From Pseudomonas bubulae (lineage in GTDB: Bacteria > Pseudomonadota > Gammaproteobacteria > Pseudomonadales > Pseudomonadaceae), in contig NZ_UYJA01000001.1 in NCBI RefSeq assembly GCF_900618535.1, forward strand, positions 930,001 to 994,000: 64,000 nucleotides of DNA, written 5' to 3'. Each line of letters opens with the position of its first letter. The first letter of the stretch is position 1. This document shows, piece after piece, positions 1 to 9,760 of this stretch. A model generated the notes under the pieces. It had not been told where the DNA came from and made no database searches. It saw nothing but the letters and a program-made list of their open reading frames with translations. The position numbers and the translations under genes are program-made.

Positions 1-189
1 TGCCACCTCGCCCGAGAACCGCGCTGCCGCGTCTGCCGCCGTGCGGAACACGTAGCTGGAGGTCAGGAACATTGCATCACCGTGCTCACCTTCCGGCGTA
101 CGGTGCTGGCCAGCACGCACCGCCAGGGTGTCGAACGCTACGCCCTCAAGGTCGCTGTCCAGCCGACCCGCATCCCAATCCTGACTCAT
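1..189 (-). CDS. metZ: O-succinylhomoserine sulfhydrylase, N-terminal part
   Basis: The reverse strand encodes 63 residues beginning MSQDWDAGRLDSDLEGVAFD and running off the left edge. The segment with QHRTPEGEHGD and LTSSYVFRTAADAAARF is the characteristic start of the PLP-dependent sulfhydrylase MetZ, which makes homocysteine from O-succinylhomoserine and sulfide in methionine synthesis. The PLP lysine lies outside the window. The gene sits directly downstream of purF, as in P. aeruginosa, and is separated from it by a hairpin. Start chosen at the ATG at 189; a Shine-Dalgarno-like GGAG lies upstream (minus strand, in the sequence reading GCAAGGAGTGGGCAGC). Confidence 0.9.
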   Translation of the reverse strand, partial: MSQDWDAGRLDSDLEGVAFDTLAVRAGQHRTPEGEHGDAMFLTSSYVFRTAADAAARFSGEVA

Positions 190-228
190 GCTGCCCACTC
201 CTTGCTCTACTTTGTATTGGATAAACGC

Positions 229-252
229 AAACCGGCCCATCAGGGCCGGTTT
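229..252 (-). terminator. Hairpin between purF and metZ
   Basis: A perfect 10-bp stem AAACCGGCCC / GGGCCGGTTT with a 4-base loop lies just after the purF stop codon. The stem ends in T on the purF strand, but only a short T tract follows, so it may act as a partial terminator or an mRNA-stabilising element between purF and metZ. Confidence 0.65.
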
Positions 253-261
253 GGTGAACAC

Positions 262-1767
262 TTAGTTGTTGTACAAGCCTATCGTCGCACCGACGCCCTG
301 GGCAATCACCTTGGAAGCATCGTTGCGCGCACGCTCGATTCGCTCCAGGTAGTTGTCGTCAATATCGCCGGTGACGTACTTGCCGTCAAACACTGCACAA
401 TCGAACGCATCGATCTTGATCTTGCCACCACCGACAGCGTCGATCAGGTCAGGCAGATCCTGATAGATCAGCCAGTCGGCGCCGATCAGCTCAGCCACTT
501 CCTGGGTGCTGCGGTTATGGGCGATCAGTTCGTGAGCGCTTGGCATGTCGATGCCATACACGTTCGGGTAACGAACCGCCGGGGCCGCCGAGCAGAAGTA
601 AACGTTCTTGGCGCCGGCTTCGCGGGCCATCTGAATGATCTGCTTGCAGGTGGTACCGCGCACGATCGAGTCATCCACCAGCATCACGTTCTTGCCGCGG
701 AACTCGAGTTCGATGGCGTTGAGCTTCTGGCGCACGGATTTTTTACGTGCAGCCTGGCCCGGCATGATGAAGGTACGACCGATGTAACGGTTTTTCACGA
801 AGCCTTCGCGGAACTTGACGCCCAGATGGTTGGCCAGTTCCAGTGCAGCGCAGCGGCTGGTGTCCGGAATCGGGATCACCACGTCGATATCGTGCTCAGG
901 ACGCTCACGCAGGATCTTCTCGGCGAGTTTCTCGCCCATGCGCAGACGGGCCTTGTACACCGACACGCCGTCGATGATCGAGTCCGGGCGCGCCAGATAC
1001 ACGTGTTCGAAGATGCACGGGGTCAGTTTCGGGTTTACCGCGCACTGACGGGTGTGCAGCTTGCCGTCTTCAGTGATGTAAACCGCTTCACCCGGCGCCA
1101 GATCGCGGATCAGGGTAAAGCCCAGTACATCCAGGGAAACGCTCTCGGAGGCGATCATGTACTCGACGCCTTCGTCGGTATGACGCTGACCGAAGACAAT
1201 CGGACGAATGCCGTTCGGGTCGCGGAAACCGACGATGCCATAACCGGTGATCATCGCAACCACGGCGTAACCGCCACGGCAACGGTTGTGCACGTCAGTC
1301 ACGGCAGCAAACACGTCTTCTTCAGTCGGCTGTAATTTGCCGCGCTGCGCCAGTTCGTGAGCGAAAACGTTAAGCAACACTTCCGAATCGGAGTTGGTGT
1401 TGACGTGACGCAAATCAGATTCGTAAATCTCCTTGGCCAGCTGTTCAACGTTGGTCAGGTTGCCGTTATGCGCCAGGGTGATGCCATACGGCGAGTTGAC
1501 ATAAAACGGCTGGGCTTCAGCTGAAGTCGAGCTGCCAGCGGTTGGATAGCGCACGTGGCCAATGCCCACGTTGCCGACCAGGCGCTGCATATGACGCTGA
1601 TGAAAGACGTCACGAACCAGCCCGTTGTCCTTGCGCAGAAATAACCGGCCATTATGGCTGGTCACAATACCGGCAGCATCCTGGCCGCGGTGCTGGAGGA
1701 CGGTTAGCGCGTCATACAGCGCCTGATTGACGTTCGACTTACCGACGATACCGACGATGCCACACAT
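262..1767 (-). CDS. purF: Amidophosphoribosyltransferase
   Basis: PurF catalyses the first committed step of purine synthesis, transferring the amide nitrogen of glutamine to PRPP. The 501-residue protein starts MCGIVGIVG, so after loss of Met the catalytic N-terminal cysteine of the class II glutaminase domain is exposed; this fixes the start at 1767 rather than the in-frame TTG nine bases upstream. The N-terminal Ntn-hydrolase domain covers roughly residues 2-235 (HRGQDAAGI and [11 protein letters not shown] visible). The phosphoribosyltransferase domain carries the PRPP loop [13 protein letters not shown] near residue 365. It follows cvpA in the same direction with a 41-base gap, the classic cvpA-purF pairing. 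Length and motifs are ordinary. Confidence 0.97.
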   Translation of the reverse strand: MCGIVGIVGKSNVNQALYDALTVLQHRGQDAAGIVTSHNGRLFLRKDNGLVRDVFHQRHMQRLVGNVGIGHVRYPTAGSSTSAEAQPFYVNSPYGITLAHNGNLTNVEQLAKEIYESDLRHVNTNSDSEVLLNVFAHELAQRGKLQPTEEDVFAAVTDVHNRCRGGYAVVAMITGYGIVGFRDPNGIRPIVFGQRHTDEGVEYMIASESVSLDVLGFTLIRDLAPGEAVYITEDGKLHTRQCAVNPKLTPCIFEHVYLARPDSIIDGVSVYKARLRMGEKLAEKILRERPEHDIDVVIPIPDTSRCAALELANHLGVKFREGFVKNRYIGRTFIMPGQAARKKSVRQKLNAIELEFRGKNVMLVDDSIVRGTTCKQIIQMAREAGAKNVYFCSAAPAVRYPNVYGIDMPSAHELIAHNRSTQEVAELIGADWLIYQDLPDLIDAVGGGKIKIDAFDCAVFDGKYVTGDIDDNYLERIERARNDASKVIAQGVGATIGLYNN

Positions 1768-1808
1768 GCGACGCAACCCCTACTTAATGGATCTGAACTG
1801 AACACCAC

Positions 1809-2366
1809 TCACTTGGGCTGGGTAGCCGGCAAGAGATGCTCCTTGAACGGAATGTCAGCGGGTACGCTGATTCCGCTGGCCAGCCACTGACTGCTCCACC
1901 CCAGAATGAGGTTTTTGGACCAGTCGGCAACCAATAGAAATTGTGGCACGAGCCGTGACTCCTGCCACCATGAGTCCTGCTGTACCGGCCCCAGGCTCAA
2001 CAGCCCGACCGCAGTGACCACCAGCAATGCGCCACGCGCAGCGCCGAAAGCCATGCCGAGAAAACGATCGGTCCCGGACAGGCCGGTGACGCGAATCAGT
2101 TCGCCGATAAGAAAATTGATCATTGCGCCTACCAGCAAGGTGGCCACAAACATGATGGTGCACCCTGCGATAACGCGGGCGGAAGGTGTTTCGATGTATC
2201 CGGAGAGGTATTGCGACAGCGAACCGCCGAACATCCAGGCAACGACCCCGGCAATGATCCAGGTGCACAGCGACAATGCTTCTTTTACGAAGCCGCGCTT
2301 CAAGCTGATCAAAGCGGAGATGGCGATGATTGCAACGATCGCCCAGTCAACCCAGGTAAATGGCAC
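1809..2366 (-). CDS. cvpA: CvpA family inner-membrane protein
   Basis: This 185-residue protein begins MPFTWVDWAIVAIIAISALIS and has about four hydrophobic segments (residues ~5-20, 30-50, 65-90 and 100-125) with the family-typical SLKRGFVKEA stretch after the first. CvpA proteins are inner-membrane proteins first linked to colicin V production and later to envelope stress resistance; the molecular role is not settled. It lies between the SPOR-domain gene and purF on the same strand, the order conserved in gamma-proteobacteria. The assignment rests on membrane topology, N-terminal similarity and position. Confidence 0.93.
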   Translation of the reverse strand: MPFTWVDWAIVAIIAISALISLKRGFVKEALSLCTWIIAGVVAWMFGGSLSQYLSGYIETPSARVIAGCTIMFVATLLVGAMINFLIGELIRVTGLSGTDRFLGMAFGAARGALLVVTAVGLLSLGPVQQDSWWQESRLVPQFLLVADWSKNLILGWSSQWLASGISVPADIPFKEHLLPATQPK

Positions 2367-2472
2367 AGTTCAGCCTACGGATAGATGAGGCGGCGCATTT
2401 TAGCAGAGCGCCGCCGCTCAGGTAAGGCGATTTATCCGTGCTTGTGCAATCAGATTGAACCTTTTTACGCTG

Positions 2473-3099
2473 TCAGCCACGTTCAGGCTGGAAGCGCACC
2501 ACAAAACCCTTGAGGTTTTGCTGCTTGCCAAGCAAATCGCGCAGGCGATCGGCCTCTGCACGCTCCAGCAATGGGCCGACAAAAACCCGGTTCATCCCGC
2601 CGGAAGATCGCACATAAGCGTTATAGCCTTGATTGCGAAGGGTTTTTTGCAGGTTATCAGCACTGGCCCGATTGGACAGGCTCACCAGTTGCACCGACCA
2701 GCTGATTGGCAAGCCATTGGGATCAACACGCTTTTGCGTGGTGTCCAGCTTGGCCGGTGCCTGGGCAACGGTTTGCGCCGGCGTGACAGCCGGAGGCTTG
2801 GGCGCAGCCACTGCAGGCTTTGCCACGACCGGTGCGACCGGGGCTGGTGCCTGCTGCTCGACAACCGGCTGCTCAACCGGAGCCGGTTCCTCAGGGATCA
2901 CCTGAGGCTCAGGCACGGCAACCGGCTCGACCTTGACCTGCGGCATTACCGGCATTTCAGGGGCGCTCGGTGCATCCACCTCAATCTGACGCAGCTCGTC
3001 CTGCCGGGAGAACAGCATCGGCAGAAAAATAACCGCCAGCGCCACCAGCACCAGGGCACCCACCATCCTTTGTTTGTACGCCTTATCCAGCAAAGCCAT
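2473..3099 (-). CDS. SPOR-domain cell-division protein, DedD-like
   Basis: The 208-residue protein begins [20 protein letters not shown]: a short cytoplasmic tail, one transmembrane helix (residues ~11-30), a long Pro/Ala/Val-rich periplasmic linker (residues ~40-120), then a C-terminal SPOR domain (about 128-200; WSVQLVSLSNRASADNLQ and YVRSSGGMNRVFVGPL). SPOR domains bind denuded septal peptidoglycan, so a role at the division site is likely, as for DedD. The ATG at 3099 overlaps the end of folC by 17 bases, indicating translational coupling; in-frame starts further upstream would lie deep inside folC and were rejected. The order folC-SPOR-cvpA-purF matches folC-dedD-cvpA-purF of E. coli. 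Confidence 0.9.
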   Translation of the reverse strand: MALLDKAYKQRMVGALVLVALAVIFLPMLFSRQDELRQIEVDAPSAPEMPVMPQVKVEPVAVPEPQVIPEEPAPVEQPVVEQQAPAPVAPVVAKPAVAAPKPPAVTPAQTVAQAPAKLDTTQKRVDPNGLPISWSVQLVSLSNRASADNLQKTLRNQGYNAYVRSSGGMNRVFVGPLLERAEADRLRDLLGKQQNLKGFVVRFQPERG

Positions 3100-4390
3100 T
3101 TGCAGCCTCCTGCGTGGCACGCCGCTCCAACCACTCGAGCGCTTCGGCAACACAATAAAATGATCCGAACAACAGGATTTCGTCGTCAGTCGTGGCCCGT
3201 TCGCACTGCGCCTCAAGCGCTTGCTCCACGCTGGCATAAGCCGAAACAGCCGCCCCAAAACCCTGCAGCGCGGCCTCGACTTCAGCGCCCGGGCGCGTGC
3301 GCGGGGTATCCAGCGGCGCAACAGCCCAATGCGCGACCGAGCCCGTCAGTTGTGACACTACGCCATCCAGGTCCTTGTCGGCCAGCAAACCGAACACCGC
3401 CAGGCGCTTGCCTGCCACCGGCCGCTGCGCCAGGCGCCGCGCCAAATACTCGGCGGCATGGGGGTTGTGCCCTACATCCAGCAGTATATGCAAGGGCTTG
3501 CCCTTCCAACTGAACTGGCGACGATCCAGGCGCCCCGTGATGCGAGTACCTGCCAGCGCCGCGACAATGCGCTCCGGCTGCCAGGGCAGATCGGTCAACG
3601 CATAGGCCTGCACGGCCAGCGCCGCGTTTTCCATCGGCAGATCCAGCAGCGGAATATCGCGCAGCTCGATCAATTGCCCCCGGGCATCCTGACCACGCCA
3701 ATGCCAGACCTGATCGGTACTGGCCAGATCAAAGTCACGACCGCGCAGAAACAGCGGGCAACCCAGCTCTGCAGCCTTGTCGAGCAATGTATGCGGCGGG
3801 TTCAGATCGCCACACAGGGCCGGCTTGCCGGCACGGAAAATCCCGGCCTTTTCAAAGCCCACGGATTCGCGGGTGTTGCCCAGATACTCAATATGATCGA
3901 CACCGATACTGGTCACCAGCGCCAGGTCGGCATCCACCAGATTGACCGCATCCAGGCGCCCGCCCAGGCCGACTTCCAGCACCACGGCATCCAGCTGGGC
4001 ACGCTCGAACAACCAGAAGGCTGCCAGCGTACCCATTTCAAAATATGTAAGGGATGTCTCGCCGCGCCCTGCATCCAGGGCCGCAAAGGCCTCGCAAAGC
4101 AGCTCGTCCGAGACTTCAACACCCTCAATTTGTACGCGCTCGTTATAGCGCAGCAGGTGGGGCGAACTGTAAACCCCCACCTTGAGCCCTTGCGCCTGCA
4201 GCAACGAAGCCACAAACGCACAGGTCGAGCCCTTGCCATTGGTACCCGTCACCGTCACCACCCGAGGCGCAGGCTTTTGCAGCCCCAAGCGGTTCGTTAC
4301 CTCGCGTGCGCGATCCAGCCCCATATCGATGGCCGATGGATGCAACTGCTCAAGATAGGCGAGCCACTCGCCAAGGGTGCGCTGGGTCAT
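3083..4390 (-). CDS. folC: Bifunctional folylpolyglutamate / dihydrofolate synthase
   Basis: FolC joins glutamate to dihydropteroate and adds further glutamates to folates, using ATP. The 435-residue protein has the Mur-ligase-type P-loop [17 protein letters not shown] near residue 49, the [15 protein letters not shown] folate loop, and a C-terminal Mur-ligase domain with [11 protein letters not shown]. Length is normal. Its ATG overlaps the accD stop (ATGA), and its 3' end overlaps the start of the SPOR-domain gene, so the three genes are probably translated as a coupled unit. Confidence 0.96.
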   Translation of the reverse strand: MTQRTLGEWLAYLEQLHPSAIDMGLDRAREVTNRLGLQKPAPRVVTVTGTNGKGSTCAFVASLLQAQGLKVGVYSSPHLLRYNERVQIEGVEVSDELLCEAFAALDAGRGETSLTYFEMGTLAAFWLFERAQLDAVVLEVGLGGRLDAVNLVDADLALVTSIGVDHIEYLGNTRESVGFEKAGIFRAGKPALCGDLNPPHTLLDKAAELGCPLFLRGRDFDLASTDQVWHWRGQDARGQLIELRDIPLLDLPMENAALAVQAYALTDLPWQPERIVAALAGTRITGRLDRRQFSWKGKPLHILLDVGHNPHAAEYLARRLAQRPVAGKRLAVFGLLADKDLDGVVSQLTGSVAHWAVAPLDTPRTRPGAEVEAALQGFGAAVSAYASVEQALEAQCERATTDDEILLFGSFYCVAEALEWLERRATQEAANGFAG

Positions 4391-5307
4391 AGGTTCGCAG
4401 GTGCCGGCGGAACAACGATGGTTTCAACAGGCGCGGCCACGAACACCGGTGTCGGCAAGCCCATCATTTGCGCCAGCAGGTTGCCCAGGCGCGGACGCAG
4501 CTCCTGACGTGCAACGATCAGGTCGATGGCGCCGTGCTCCAGCAGGAACTCGCTGCGCTGGAAACCTTCCGGCAGTTTTTCGCGAACGGTCTGTTCGATA
4601 ACACGCGGGCCGGCAAAACCGATCAGCGCCTTTGGCTCAGCCACGATCACGTCACCCAGCATCGCCAGGCTGGCCGAAACACCGCCGTATACCGGGTCGG
4701 TCAGTACCGAGATAAACGGGATGCCTTCTTCACGCAGACGCGCCAGTACCGCCGAGGTCTTGGCCATTTGCATCAGGGAGATCAGGGCTTCCTGCATCCG
4801 CGCACCGCCCGAGGCTGCGAAGCAGATCATCGGGCAGCGGTGTTCAAGGGCGTAATTGGCCGCACGCACGAAGCGCTCGCCAACAATGGCACCCATAGAG
4901 CCACCCATGAAGGAGAACTCGAAGGCCGATACCACCACCGGCATGCCCAGCAAGGTACCGCTCATGGAGATCAGGGCGTCTTTTTCGCCGGTCTGCTTTT
5001 GCGCGCCGACCAGACGGTCCTTGTACTTCTTGCTGTCACGGAACTTGAGACGGTCAACCGGCTCCAGGTCTGCACCCAGTTCGGCACGGCCGTCGGCGTC
5101 CAGGAAGATATCAATGCGGGCGCGGGCGCCGATACGCATGTGGTGATTGCATTTCGGGCAAACGTCCAGGGTCTTTTCCAGCTCCGGACGATAAAGCACA
5201 GCGTCGCAGGACGGGCATTTGTGCCACAGGCCTTCAGGTACCGAGCTCTTTTTGACCTCGGAACGCATGATCGAAGGAATCAGCTTGTCTACCAACCAGT
5301 TGCTCAT
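4387..5307 (-). CDS. accD: Acetyl-CoA carboxylase carboxyltransferase subunit beta
   Basis: AccD is the beta half of the carboxyltransferase that makes malonyl-CoA for fatty acid synthesis. The 306-residue protein has the N-terminal four-cysteine zinc ribbon ([14 protein letters not shown] and DVCPKCNHH, residues ~28-54) followed by the crotonase-fold carboxyltransferase domain ([38 protein letters not shown]). The stop overlaps the folC start by four bases. A good Shine-Dalgarno (GGAGAAAGAAAGC) precedes the ATG at 5307. The 268-base gap upstream towards trpF carries no convincing gene. Confidence 0.97.
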   Translation of the reverse strand: MSNWLVDKLIPSIMRSEVKKSSVPEGLWHKCPSCDAVLYRPELEKTLDVCPKCNHHMRIGARARIDIFLDADGRAELGADLEPVDRLKFRDSKKYKDRLVGAQKQTGEKDALISMSGTLLGMPVVVSAFEFSFMGGSMGAIVGERFVRAANYALEHRCPMICFAASGGARMQEALISLMQMAKTSAVLARLREEGIPFISVLTDPVYGGVSASLAMLGDVIVAEPKALIGFAGPRVIEQTVREKLPEGFQRSEFLLEHGAIDLIVARQELRPRLGNLLAQMMGLPTPVFVAAPVETIVVPPAPANL

Positions 5308-5575
5308 GCTTTCTTTCTCCAGTACCGGTGGCCAGAACAGTTCAGTTCAGGCCCCGTGTATGCCCTTGAGCTAAATTAATCAGGTGTGTGGCGATAATTG
5401 CCGGAACCGCGGTCCGCACTCGGCAAACCAGCAAAACCCTGCAACCCTCAGCCTTACCGACAGCACGCACCAGAGCGGCCGCCACTTAAATTTCTGCCCG
5501 TCTTCTCACCGGGCCCGCCTGCTTCGCAGAGCGGTATTGATGGACGGCGGCAGAGTGCCAGCCGTCACATCCGCA

Positions 5576-6199
5576 TCAGTTTGCCGTGCGCACTGCCCGC
5601 ATAAAGGCACGAATCCTGTCGTGATCCTTGATGCCCTTGCTCTTTTCAACGCCGCCACTGACATCCACGGCGTAGGGCTGCACCCGGGCGATGGCGTCTG
5701 CAACGTTGTCGGGCGTCAGGCCGCCGGCCAGGATAATCGGCTTGTGCAAACCCTGAGGTATCAAAGACCAGTCAAATGCCTGACCAGTTCCACCCGGTAC
5801 ACCTTCAACATAGGCATCGAGCAAAATACCGCTGGCCCCTGCATAGGCCTTGCAGGCACCGGCGATGTCATCACCGGCCTTGACCCGCAACGCCTTGATA
5901 TAAGGACGGTGATAGCCTTCGCACTGCTCCGGGGTTTCATCGCCATGAAACTGCAGCAGATCCAGCGGCACGGCATCCAGGGTTTCGTTCAGCTCACAGG
6001 CGCTGGCATTGACGAACAACCCCACCGAAGTCACGAAAGGCGGCAAGGCGGCAATAATGGCCCGCGCCTGCGCGGCCGTGACTGACCGCGGGCTCTTGGC
6101 GTAGAACACGAAGCCTATGGCGTCAGCCCCGGCCTCGACCGCAGCCAGTGCATCTTCTATGCGGGTAATACCGCAGATCTTGCTGCGAACAACGGACAT
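5576..6199 (-). CDS. trpF: Phosphoribosylanthranilate isomerase
   Basis: TrpF performs the Amadori rearrangement of N-(5'-phosphoribosyl)anthranilate to CdRP in tryptophan synthesis. The 207-residue TIM-barrel protein shows the catalytic cysteine motif KICGIT at residues ~7-12, the [10 protein letters not shown] phosphate region, LLQFHGDE in the middle, the catalytic aspartate strand ILLDAY (~125) and the C-terminal phosphate loop [11 protein letters not shown] with VDVSGGVE. As usual in pseudomonads it is separate from the other trp genes and lies between truA and accD. Confidence 0.96.
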   Translation of the reverse strand: MSVVRSKICGITRIEDALAAVEAGADAIGFVFYAKSPRSVTAAQARAIIAALPPFVTSVGLFVNASACELNETLDAVPLDLLQFHGDETPEQCEGYHRPYIKALRVKAGDDIAGACKAYAGASGILLDAYVEGVPGGTGQAFDWSLIPQGLHKPIILAGGLTPDNVADAIARVQPYAVDVSGGVEKSKGIKDHDRIRAFMRAVRTAN

Positions 6200-6225
6200 C
6201 TCGATAACACCCCGAACGCGAAAGC

Positions 6226-6253
6226 CCCGGATGGTAACAAATGCTTATCCGGG
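6226..6253 (-). terminator. Hairpin between truA and trpF
   Basis: A 7-bp stem CCCGGAT / ATCCGGG with a 14-base loop lies just downstream of the truA stop and upstream of trpF. There is no T tract, so a partial terminator or mRNA-end structure is more likely than a strong terminator. Confidence 0.4.
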
Positions 6254-6255
6254 CG

Positions 6256-7110
6256 TCAGCCGTCCAGGCCGCTAAAACCGGTCAAGAAATGTGGACCAAT
6301 GTAACGTTCCGGCAACTGGAACTCGTCGCGGTATTCAACTTGCACCAGATACAGGCCGTAGGGATGGGCCGTCACACCGCCCGAGCGCCGCTCGCGGCTC
6401 TCCAGCACTTCCTTGATCCACTCCACCGGCCGCTCGCCCGTGCCGATAGTCATCAGCACCCCGGCGATATTGCGCACCATATGGTGCAGAAAGGCACTGG
6501 CACGAATATCCAGCACAATCATGTTGCCGTGACGGGTCACGCGCAGGTGGTGCATTTCCTTGATCGGGGATTTGGCCTGGCACTGTCCGGCGCGAAAGGC
6601 ACTGAAATCATGCACGCCCAACAGATGTCGAGCTGCCTCGGCCATACGCTCGACATCCAGCGGGCGGTGGTTCCAGGTGATTTCCTGATTCAGATGGGCC
6701 GGCCGGATCTGATCGTTGTAGATCACATAGCGGTAGCGCCGGGCGATGGCCTTGAAGCGGGCATGGAAGTGCGCGGGCATGACCTGGGCCCAGGTGACGC
6801 TGATGTCATGGGGCAAATTGATATTGGCGCCCATGACCCAGGCTTTCAGGGAGCGCTCGGCCCGGGTGTCAAAATGCACCACCTGCCCGCAGGCATGCAC
6901 ACCGGCATCCGTACGCCCGGCGCACATCAGGGAGACCGGTGAGGCGGCCACTTTGGACAGGGCGTTTTCCAGGGTTTCCTGAACGGTCAGCACACCATTG
7001 GCCTGGCGCTGCCAGCCGCTGTAGCGCGAACCTTTGTATTCCACCCCAAGGGCGATTCGGTAAAAACCTTCCGCGGCCATTTCAGCGGCCGGGTTATCTA
7101 TATTTGCCAA
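6256..7110 (-). CDS. truA: tRNA pseudouridine(38-40) synthase
   Basis: TruA converts uridines 38-40 of the tRNA anticodon arm to pseudouridine. The 284-residue protein has the start region RIALGVEYKGSRYSGWQRQ, the catalytic-aspartate motif MCAGRTDAGVHACGQVVHF near residue 66, RYRYVIYN, and the C-terminal FLHHMVRNIAGVL motif. It is slightly longer than E. coli TruA because of an N-terminal extension (MANIDNPAAEMAAEG). A later in-frame ATG exists at residue 11, so the start is not certain. Neighbours fimV and trpF match the P. aeruginosa order. Confidence 0.95.
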   Translation of the reverse strand: MANIDNPAAEMAAEGFYRIALGVEYKGSRYSGWQRQANGVLTVQETLENALSKVAASPVSLMCAGRTDAGVHACGQVVHFDTRAERSLKAWVMGANINLPHDISVTWAQVMPAHFHARFKAIARRYRYVIYNDQIRPAHLNQEITWNHRPLDVERMAEAARHLLGVHDFSAFRAGQCQAKSPIKEMHHLRVTRHGNMIVLDIRASAFLHHMVRNIAGVLMTIGTGERPVEWIKEVLESRERRSGGVTAHPYGLYLVQVEYRDEFQLPERYIGPHFLTGFSGLDG

Positions 7111-7239
7111 GGACTTGCAGCCTGCTCATAAACGCAAAGGCGGCCATTATAGGGCGCACCCGGCAAGACGCCATGAAACATTTAACCGGAACGTCAGACA
7201 AACCAGGCTTCGTAGCAGCTGCCGAAGGACATTTCAACT

Positions 7240-7290
7240 GTGGGAGCGAGCCTGCTCGCGAAGGTCGTTCGCGAGCAGGCTAGCTCCCAC
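7240..7290. repeat. REP doublet (inverted pair) between fimV and truA
   Basis: GTGGGAGCGAGCCTGCTCGCGAA faces its reverse complement across a short GGTCG centre, giving a nearly perfect 51-base palindrome. This is the common Pseudomonas REP core. It differs at one position from the copy at 59100-59150, and the flanks are also shared (see findings). It may stabilise or end the fimV transcript. Confidence 0.9.
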
Positions 7291-7332
7291 AGGGAGGGTT
7301 GACCGGCAACAGAGTATCTAAAGGCGTTTCAC

Positions 7333-9699
7333 TCAGTTCAGGCGTGCCATCATTTCCAGGGCTTCGGCCTGCTGCTGTGGATTACCCTCCTCCATGACCT
7401 CGGTCAGAATATCCCGCGCACCTTCGTCGTCACCCATATCGATATAGGCCTGGGCCAGATCGAGTTTGGTGGCCGTTTCATCGGCGCCCGAGAGGAAGTC
7501 GAATTCCGGCTCATCATCGGCAAAGGGCTGTTCCAGCGATGATTGCTCAAGGCTTTGCGACAGGCGATGCAACTCGGCATTGACCTTGTCCAGCTCAAGG
7601 GCAAAGCTGTCCGCCGCCACAGCGGGTGGAGCGCTTTCTTCAGCCAGGGACAGGTCAAAGTCCGCCGGCAGGTCCAGATCAAAGTCCGACGCCCCTTCGT
7701 GAGCCGCCTGAACCTGAGCCTGCTGTTCAAGCACCGCTTCGAAACTGTCTGCCGCCGGCTTGTCGAGCCCTGCAGGTTCTGGCGTCACCACCGCAGGGGA
7801 AGCCGCTTCCAGTTCATCAAGGCTCAGATCAAAATCGTGATCGAACGCTGCAGGTGCAGGTGCAGCAGGCTCCGGCTGCGGTTCGACCTCGCGATCGTCG
7901 CGCATCATGTCCTGGACAAATTGCGCTTGCAGCTGGGTGGCCACCGCTGCGGTAGCAATGCCGGCCGCTGCCGCCACCGCCATGCCCGGATAACGATTTA
8001 TGAGCTGCTCGACCTGGGCGTGATTCTTGCCATTGGCTACCAGTTGGCGCTCTTGAGCGATAAAAGCGTCACGATCACCCAGTTCGGCGTAAACCCGCAT
8101 CAACTCAAGACGCAAATCACTGCGCTGGGGCTCCCGATCGATCGCAGCCTTGAGCAATACAACGGCCTCGCTCAACTGACGCTGCTCAATCAACCGCTCG
8201 GCCTGATCCAGCACATCAGCCGCAGGCTTGGCCAGGGTAACCGGCGCGACCACCGGAGCTACTGCCTCCACGACCGGTGCAGGTGCAGGTGCAGGTGCAG
8301 GTGCAGGTGCAGGATCGATACTGCGCGACGGCGCTTCAAGCCCCTCAAAACTGCTTTGCGGCAGATCCAGATCGGCTGCAAACCCGGACTCACTTTCAAG
8401 ATCCCGAGCCATTCGCGCATGTTTTTGCGCTTCTTGCAGCGCCTTGCGCCGACGCACGAGCAACAACAGCAAGAGCAGCAACAAGACCGCCCCGCCGCCG
8501 ACAAGCCCCAGTAATAGCGGGCTGTTCAGCAGGTCCTGAATGTTTCGCTCATGGCCTTGCGTCGCCCCGGTGTCTTCAGGACTTGGTGCCACTGCAGTGG
8601 CCGGCGCACCTTCGATTGCCGGCGCAATATCGGCTTCAGGCGCATCCGCGGCCTGCACGCCGGCCAACGCAACTGCCGGGTCGACAGGCGCACCTTTGCC
8701 GGCCTCCAGCCTGGCCAGTTGATCGTTCTTCAATTCAATCAAACGCTGCAGCTTGTCCAACTGGCTTTGCAGGTCTTTCATCCGGTCTTGCAGCTCGGCA
8801 TTTTCACGACGGCTGCTGTCCAGACCTTCCTGAGTCATCGCCAGCTGGTCAGCCAGTTTTTTCGCATCCCCGGCAGCACCCTTGCCTGCCTGAGCGGAAA
8901 CCAGACTCAAGGCATCCTGATGCACAGCCTTGGCGGCAGGCGCCGGCACAGGCTTGCGACCGGTTGCATCGAGTTGCTGGGCCAACGGTACGGTGCGACG
9001 GCCACTGCGCCAGTCGGCATTTTGCGACGCCACTTCGTTGATGGCCCTGGCCTGGGGCAATTGCACACTTTGCGAGGCATCTGGCAGGCGCAGTACCTGG
9101 CCGGTTTTAAGCCGGTTGATATTGCCGTTGATAAACGCATCAGGGTGCAGGGCCTGAATTGCCAGCATGGTCTGCTGCACCGAGCCGCCGTTGCGCGCCT
9201 TGGCGGCGATCTCCCACAGTGTGTCACGGGACGTGGTGGTGTACTGCACGGGCGCGGCAGGCGCAGACGTTGATGCCGCCGACGCGGCCTGCGGCGAGAA
9301 CCGGGCGGGATCGAGCAACACGCTGTAGTCGCGCATCAAGCGGCCGTTGGGCCACATCACCTGCACCAGGAAGTTCACAAAAGGTTCGGACAGCGGCTGG
9401 CTGGAGGTGACGCGCAATACGCTCTTGCCATCGGCGTTGATGATCGGGGTAAAGCGCAAATCATCCAGAAACGCCGGGCGCGGAACTCCGGCCTTGCTGA
9501 ACTCCTGTTCGGGGGCAAGGCTTGGCACCACTTGCGCAGCAGTCAGGTCCTTGACATCGAGCAGCTCGATTTCTGCCAGCAGCGGCTGGTTCTGCGCCGA
9601 CTTGAGCGTCAGCTCCCCAAGCTCAAGCGCCTGCGCCATACCGGATGACAGCGCCGAAGCGGCAGCGATTGCCAACACCAATTTGCGAACCTGAACCAT
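7333..9699 (-). CDS. fimV: Polar hub protein FimV
   Basis: FimV is an inner-membrane peptidoglycan-binding protein that marks the cell pole and supports type IV pilus assembly and cyclic-AMP signalling. The 788-residue protein starts MVQVRKLVLAIAAASALSSG, a signal peptide ending near AQA. The conserved N-terminal domain follows (LELGELTLKSAQNQPLLAEI), then LysM (about 150-210; TTTSRDTLWEIAAKARNGG), a coiled coil (~290-350), one transmembrane helix (LLLGLVGGGAVLLLLLLLLL) and an acidic cytoplasmic part. It ends in the FimV C-terminal motif ATKLDLAQAYIDMGDDEGA. It is shorter than P. aeruginosa FimV (about 919 residues), mostly in the acidic linker. In-frame residues upstream of the ATG at 9699 were excluded because the signal peptide begins there. 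Confidence 0.96.
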   Translation of the reverse strand: MVQVRKLVLAIAAASALSSGMAQALELGELTLKSAQNQPLLAEIELLDVKDLTAAQVVPSLAPEQEFSKAGVPRPAFLDDLRFTPIINADGKSVLRVTSSQPLSEPFVNFLVQVMWPNGRLMRDYSVLLDPARFSPQAASAASTSAPAAPVQYTTTSRDTLWEIAAKARNGGSVQQTMLAIQALHPDAFINGNINRLKTGQVLRLPDASQSVQLPQARAINEVASQNADWRSGRRTVPLAQQLDATGRKPVPAPAAKAVHQDALSLVSAQAGKGAAGDAKKLADQLAMTQEGLDSSRRENAELQDRMKDLQSQLDKLQRLIELKNDQLARLEAGKGAPVDPAVALAGVQAADAPEADIAPAIEGAPATAVAPSPEDTGATQGHERNIQDLLNSPLLLGLVGGGAVLLLLLLLLLVRRRKALQEAQKHARMARDLESESGFAADLDLPQSSFEGLEAPSRSIDPAPAPAPAPAPAPVVEAVAPVVAPVTLAKPAADVLDQAERLIEQRQLSEAVVLLKAAIDREPQRSDLRLELMRVYAELGDRDAFIAQERQLVANGKNHAQVEQLINRYPGMAVAAAAGIATAAVATQLQAQFVQDMMRDDREVEPQPEPAAPAPAAFDHDFDLSLDELEAASPAVVTPEPAGLDKPAADSFEAVLEQQAQVQAAHEGASDFDLDLPADFDLSLAEESAPPAVAADSFALELDKVNAELHRLSQSLEQSSLEQPFADDEPEFDFLSGADETATKLDLAQAYIDMGDDEGARDILTEVMEEGNPQQQAEALEMMARLN
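8276..8311. repeat. Six tandem GGTGCA hexamers inside fimV
   Basis: Six perfect copies of GGTGCA encode an Ala-Pro dipeptide run in the FimV cytoplasmic linker just after the transmembrane helix. Each unit is six bases, so gain or loss of copies keeps the frame. Shorter remnants of the same unit occur near 7852-7866. Confidence 0.95.
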
Positions 9700-9760
9700 A
9701 GCCTCTTCCTTATTGGTACAGGCCTCGTCCCACGAGACCTGTATAGCAGCCAAGTATCTT

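Noticed and set aside
82..1335. 417-codon plus-strand ORF opposite metZ/purF
   Set aside because: Antisense to purF, which shows all expected motifs; no ribosome site.
8276..8311. CRISPR-like tandem repeat
   Set aside because: Six contiguous hexamers without spacers inside a coding gene; this is a microsatellite.
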